Assembly (NCBI GenBank): GCA_025922715.1
Contig: JAICHH010000080.1
Location: forward strand, 1-7,668
Reading direction: 5' to 3'
Length of the DNA stretch: 7,668 nucleotides
Source: Nitrososphaeraceae archaeon
Lineage (GTDB): Archaea; Thermoproteota; Nitrososphaeria; Nitrososphaerales; Nitrososphaeraceae
The notes beneath the pieces are model-generated. The model saw only the letters and a list, made by a program, of their open reading frames with translations, ran no database searches and had not been told where the DNA came from. Below, piece by piece: positions 5,879-7,668 of the stretch; the stretch's first letter is position 1; each line of letters starts with the position of its first letter. The translations under genes were made by a program, and so were the position numbers.

Positions 5879-6017
5879 TTAACAATAAAAGGTTTTTAAA
5901 GGAACTTTTTTATGATGATCAACTACATATGATGATAAACATTTACTTTATGTTCTATATAATAGATTGCAAATTACAAAGATATTGTTTACAAATTAAT
6001 TAATCTAAAACAATAAC

Positions 6018-6023
6018 TTATAT
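6018..6023 (+). promoter_or_regulatory. TATA-box-like promoter of the CBS gene
   Basis: TTATAT is centred about 20 nt before ATG 6041 and 32 nt before the in-frame ATG 6053. A start site about 26 nt downstream of the box would fall between the two, so this box leaves the start codon undecided. Confidence 0.3.
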
Positions 6024-6040
6024 GTATTAAGAATTACATT

Positions 6041-6901
6041 ATGAGAAATATTATGAACCCGCTTAAGGTTACAGTTGGTGATGTTTCTGATAATGCAATC
6101 ACGTTAGATGTTAGCAATAATATACTGGATGCAAGAAATGTTATGATGAAATATAATATCAGTCGAGTGATTATAACGGATGACAATATGCCTGTGGGAA
6201 TGGTTACAGAAAAGGATATTGTATGTTTTGTATATTCTTTCAATTCAAGTAGACCAGCTCACGAAATAAGATTAGGTCAGGTCATGGGCAACAAAGCACC
6301 GATTACTGTGGAAGATAGCATGAGTTTAACATCATGCGCAAAATTGATGTTGAATAAAGGTATTAGCTCATTAATTGTAACTCACAAGAATTCAACAGAT
6401 GTCGGAATCATAACAAAGACAGATATAGTTGACTATTATTCCAAATTTTATAAACGATTAAACAAAGTCAGAGATTATATGACTATTTCTGTATTTTCAA
6501 TCTCACCAGATGAATTAGTTATTGAAGCAATGAGACTTTTACTTGAGAACAAAGTTGCAAGAATCGTGGTAATAAAAAATGATAAAGCTATTGGAATAAT
6601 TACTGGAAGGGACTTGCTACCTATAACTAGCCTAGTGAGTTCCGGCTTTGAAAAATATGATAAGAAAAATCAATTCGGTCCAAACATGGCTATGATTAGT
6701 CTCAAGGGCATACTTTTTGTAGGTGATATCATGAGAAGTTCATTGATTACTATTTTGAGTACTGAAGATCTCGCAGTTGCAGGCAAGATAATGATTAGAA
6801 ATAGAATAAGTGGACTTCCAGTCGTAGATAAGAATGCTAAACTAAAGGGAATAGTAACAAAAACTGATATCCTTAGGGCTTTTCCAAGATATTATAAGTA
6901 A
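6041..6901 (+). CDS. Four-CBS-domain protein (two Bateman modules, 286 aa)
   Basis: The protein consists almost wholly of four CBS domains, at about residues 8-67, 78-137, 143-194 and 227-286. Each ends with the G-(I/M)-(I/V)-T-x-x-D signature (GMVTEKD, GIITKTD, GIITGRD, GIVTKTD), whose Thr and Asp usually contact the ribose and phosphate of a bound adenine nucleotide. Pairs of CBS domains form Bateman modules that bind AMP, ADP, ATP, SAM or similar ligands. With no attached enzyme, transporter or DNA-binding domain, it is probably a soluble energy- or ligand-sensing regulator acting on a partner protein; the partner cannot be told from context, as it stands alone. A linker with SGFEKYDKKNQFGP separates CBS3 from CBS4. 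ATG 6053 is an alternative start that would remove four residues. No lesions; codon use like its neighbours. Confidence 0.9.
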   Translation: MRNIMNPLKVTVGDVSDNAITLDVSNNILDARNVMMKYNISRVIITDDNMPVGMVTEKDIVCFVYSFNSSRPAHEIRLGQVMGNKAPITVEDSMSLTSCAKLMLNKGISSLIVTHKNSTDVGIITKTDIVDYYSKFYKRLNKVRDYMTISVFSISPDELVIEAMRLLLENKVARIVVIKNDKAIGIITGRDLLPITSLVSSGFEKYDKKNQFGPNMAMISLKGILFVGDIMRSSLITILSTEDLAVAGKIMIRNRISGLPVVDKNAKLKGIVTKTDILRAFPRYYK

Positions 6902-6920
6902 TGTTCTAAATTGAACCAAT

Positions 6921-6943
6921 CCTACCTTCTAGGTTATTTTATT
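6921..6943 (+). terminator. Small stem-loop and T-rich terminator after the CBS gene
   Basis: CCTA-CCTTC-TAGG forms a 4-bp stem with a 5-nt loop, followed by TTATTTTATT, starting 20 nt past the stop codon. The position suits termination of the CBS transcript; the stem is short. Confidence 0.35.
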
Positions 6944-7056
6944 GTAAAATCAAATCCTCTTTTACATTCTTAATATAAGTAAATACAAATAACCGAAAGT
7001 AGATCCCAATTACATACCCTATTAAGCCCTCAGAACCCTTTTTCTACCAATGACAT
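6939..7056 (-). pseudogene. Possible broken small membrane-protein ORF
   Basis: From ATG 7056 the minus strand reads MSLVEKGF and then a TGA. A shift of one base at the GGG run continues the text as GSEGLIGYVIGIYFRLFVF followed by TYIKNVKEDLILQ, ending with TAA at 6939-6941. The joined product would be about 40 residues with one membrane helix and a charged tail. It lies just downstream of the decayed oxidoreductase on the same strand, so it may be part of the same decayed stretch. I recognise no family, and a chance open frame of 35 codons cannot be ruled out. Confidence 0.22.
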
Positions 7057-7110
7057 ATAATTTTTAACCTTTAACTTAGTACTTGATTTAAGAAATTTTG
7101 AATTGGTTTA

Positions 7111-7537
7111 TTATCCTACTGTATCTTTTTGACTAATAACTTTGGTTGGTTTTATTTTTATCAATAGTTCTCTTTCTGAACTTGTCATATTCTTCTGTTT
7201 TATCATTATTTCTATTTCTTTCTTGCTGCTATTATTTTAGCCCATTAGAAAATTTCGGTTGACTCATCACTAACTATTTCTGCAATATCATCATAGTAAC
7301 AAAAATGAGAAAAGATGAACTCGGTCTTCTACAAATAAACGGACTCGATTGTCACATTGAATATTTTTGCCTTTACTGATTTGTCACCATAGTTAACAAA
7401 ATATTATCTTCATCATCTAAGATAAACCATATTGGAACTATATGCGGACTTTTATTCTTATTGATAGTTCATAATTTATGTGTAAAAGTTACTTGCAAAA
7501 GAAGATTCTGGTTTTCATTTTTAGTCATTTTTTGCAT
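7111..7537 (-). pseudogene. Decayed PPOX-class (F420/FMN-binding split-barrel) oxidoreductase pseudogene
   Basis: Read on the minus strand across three frames, this matches the pyridoxamine 5'-phosphate-oxidase-like split-barrel family, here of the F420-dependent type. The start (ATG 7537) gives MQKMTKNENQNLLLQVTFTH, then KL-stop-TINKNKSPHIVPIWFILDD, the family's cofactor-barrel signature. After a frameshift come SVKAKIFNVTIESVYL, FIFSHFCYYDDIAEIV and WAKIIAARKK; after another, NDKTEEYDK; after a third, ELLIKIKPTKVISQKDTVG and TAA at 7111-7113. Stops interrupt at 7469-7471 (TGA), 7373-7375 (TAA), 7329-7331 (TAG), 7245-7247 (TAA) and 7212-7214 (TAG). Frameshifts lie near 7377-7384, 7195-7212 and 7165-7190. 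The span (about 142 codons) equals a normal family length, so the gene decayed in place by point mutations and small indels. Intact members reduce or oxidise small substrates with F420 or flavin. No product is expected now. Confidence 0.82.
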
Positions 7538-7576
7538 TAATATTATTAATTAGATAATGATCAGTGCATTCTACAA

Positions 7577-7668
7577 TTATTTTTTCATTTCATCAAGTGA
7601 TAACTTGGACATTCGGTCCAATACATATTCACTTATTTTTAAACCCTGTTCATAGGTTATAGTTTTTC
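7577..7668 (-). CDS. C-terminal end of a gene continuing beyond the window (29 codons visible)
   Basis: On the minus strand the frame is open from the window edge and ends with TAA at 7577-7579. The visible text, KTITYEQGLKISEYVLDRMS followed by KLSLDEMKK, has a clear amphipathic helical pattern and normal codon use, so it is probably the C-terminus of a real soluble protein. The family cannot be named from 29 residues. The gene lies 39 nt upstream of the decayed oxidoreductase on the same strand, so the two may once have been cotranscribed. Confidence 0.5.
   Translation of the reverse strand, partial: KTITYEQGLKISEYVLDRMSKLSLDEMKK

Larger units (their letters stand above)
5489..6040. other. 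552-bp interval without a convincing gene
   Basis: Just past the deacetylase stop are T-rich tracts (5493-5503, TAGTTTTCTTT) and a small stem-loop (5508-5522, TGGTAA/TTACCA with a 3-nt loop), together a plausible terminator. A 33-codon ORF from ATG 5661 to TAG 5760-5762 and shorter ones exist but show no family signal. A hairpin candidate occupies 5824-5878. The last 30 nt hold the promoter of the CBS gene. Frames on both strands are otherwise broken often. Confidence 0.6.

Noticed and set aside
6034..6243. 69-aa minus-strand ORF
   Set aside because: It is antisense to the first CBS domain of a well-supported gene and has no family signal.
1..7668. CRISPR array, insertion sequence, toxin-antitoxin or defence system
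   Set aside because: No regularly spaced repeats, transposase or integrase motifs, terminal inverted repeats around a gene, or known defence domains were seen on either strand.

Overview
The window is very AT-rich and looks like a chromosomal segment of an ammonia-oxidising archaeon of the Nitrososphaerales (Thaumarchaeota/Nitrososphaeria), most likely a Nitrosocosmicus-like lineage. This is an inference from protein style, not from a marker gene. The grounds are a cyclase fused to a receiver domain of a type I associate with this group, a CE4 deacetylase with a group-typical C-terminal tail, a four-CBS protein, several short Asn/Ser/Thr-rich secreted orphans, and archaeal TATA boxes about 24-28 nt upstream of start codons, as expected for leaderless mRNAs.

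Layout. Left part (1-2050): three extracytoplasmic proteins of unknown function. They are a 65-aa membrane-anchored peptide (minus), a 200-aa protein with a beta-sandwich-like ectodomain and C-terminal anchor (plus), and a 204-aa N-terminally anchored protein (minus). The promoter of the last lies in a perfect 20-bp palindrome. Centre-left (2050-3200): a probable frameshifted remnant (plus), a 114-aa orphan (minus), a GC-rich perfect palindrome in otherwise AT-rich DNA, and an untracked 47-aa ORF with its own TATA box. Centre (3208-4359): a class III nucleotide cyclase-like domain fused to a phosphoacceptor receiver domain. Then come a secreted CE4 polysaccharide deacetylase (best start 4589, an ATG, not the upstream TTG), a 552-bp gene-free interval with a hairpin candidate, and the four-CBS protein (6041-6901).

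Right end (6902-7668): no intact ORF, but not empty. On the minus strand lies a clearly decayed PPOX-class (F420/FMN-binding split-barrel) oxidoreductase pseudogene with several stops and at least three frameshifts. It is preceded, on the same strand, by the C-terminal 29 codons of a gene running out of the window. A possible broken small membrane ORF lies between the pseudogene and the CBS gene.

Functionally the window combines cell-surface proteins (three orphans plus the deacetylase) with two intracellular nucleotide-related sensors (cyclase-REC and the Bateman-module protein). Apart from the possible 47-aa ORF/cyclase pair, each gene appears to be its own transcription unit. I see no CRISPR array, IS element, tRNA, rRNA or defence system. 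The most interesting points are the cyclase with a Glu at its first metal position, the two palindromes, the 47-aa ORF and the fossil oxidoreductase.
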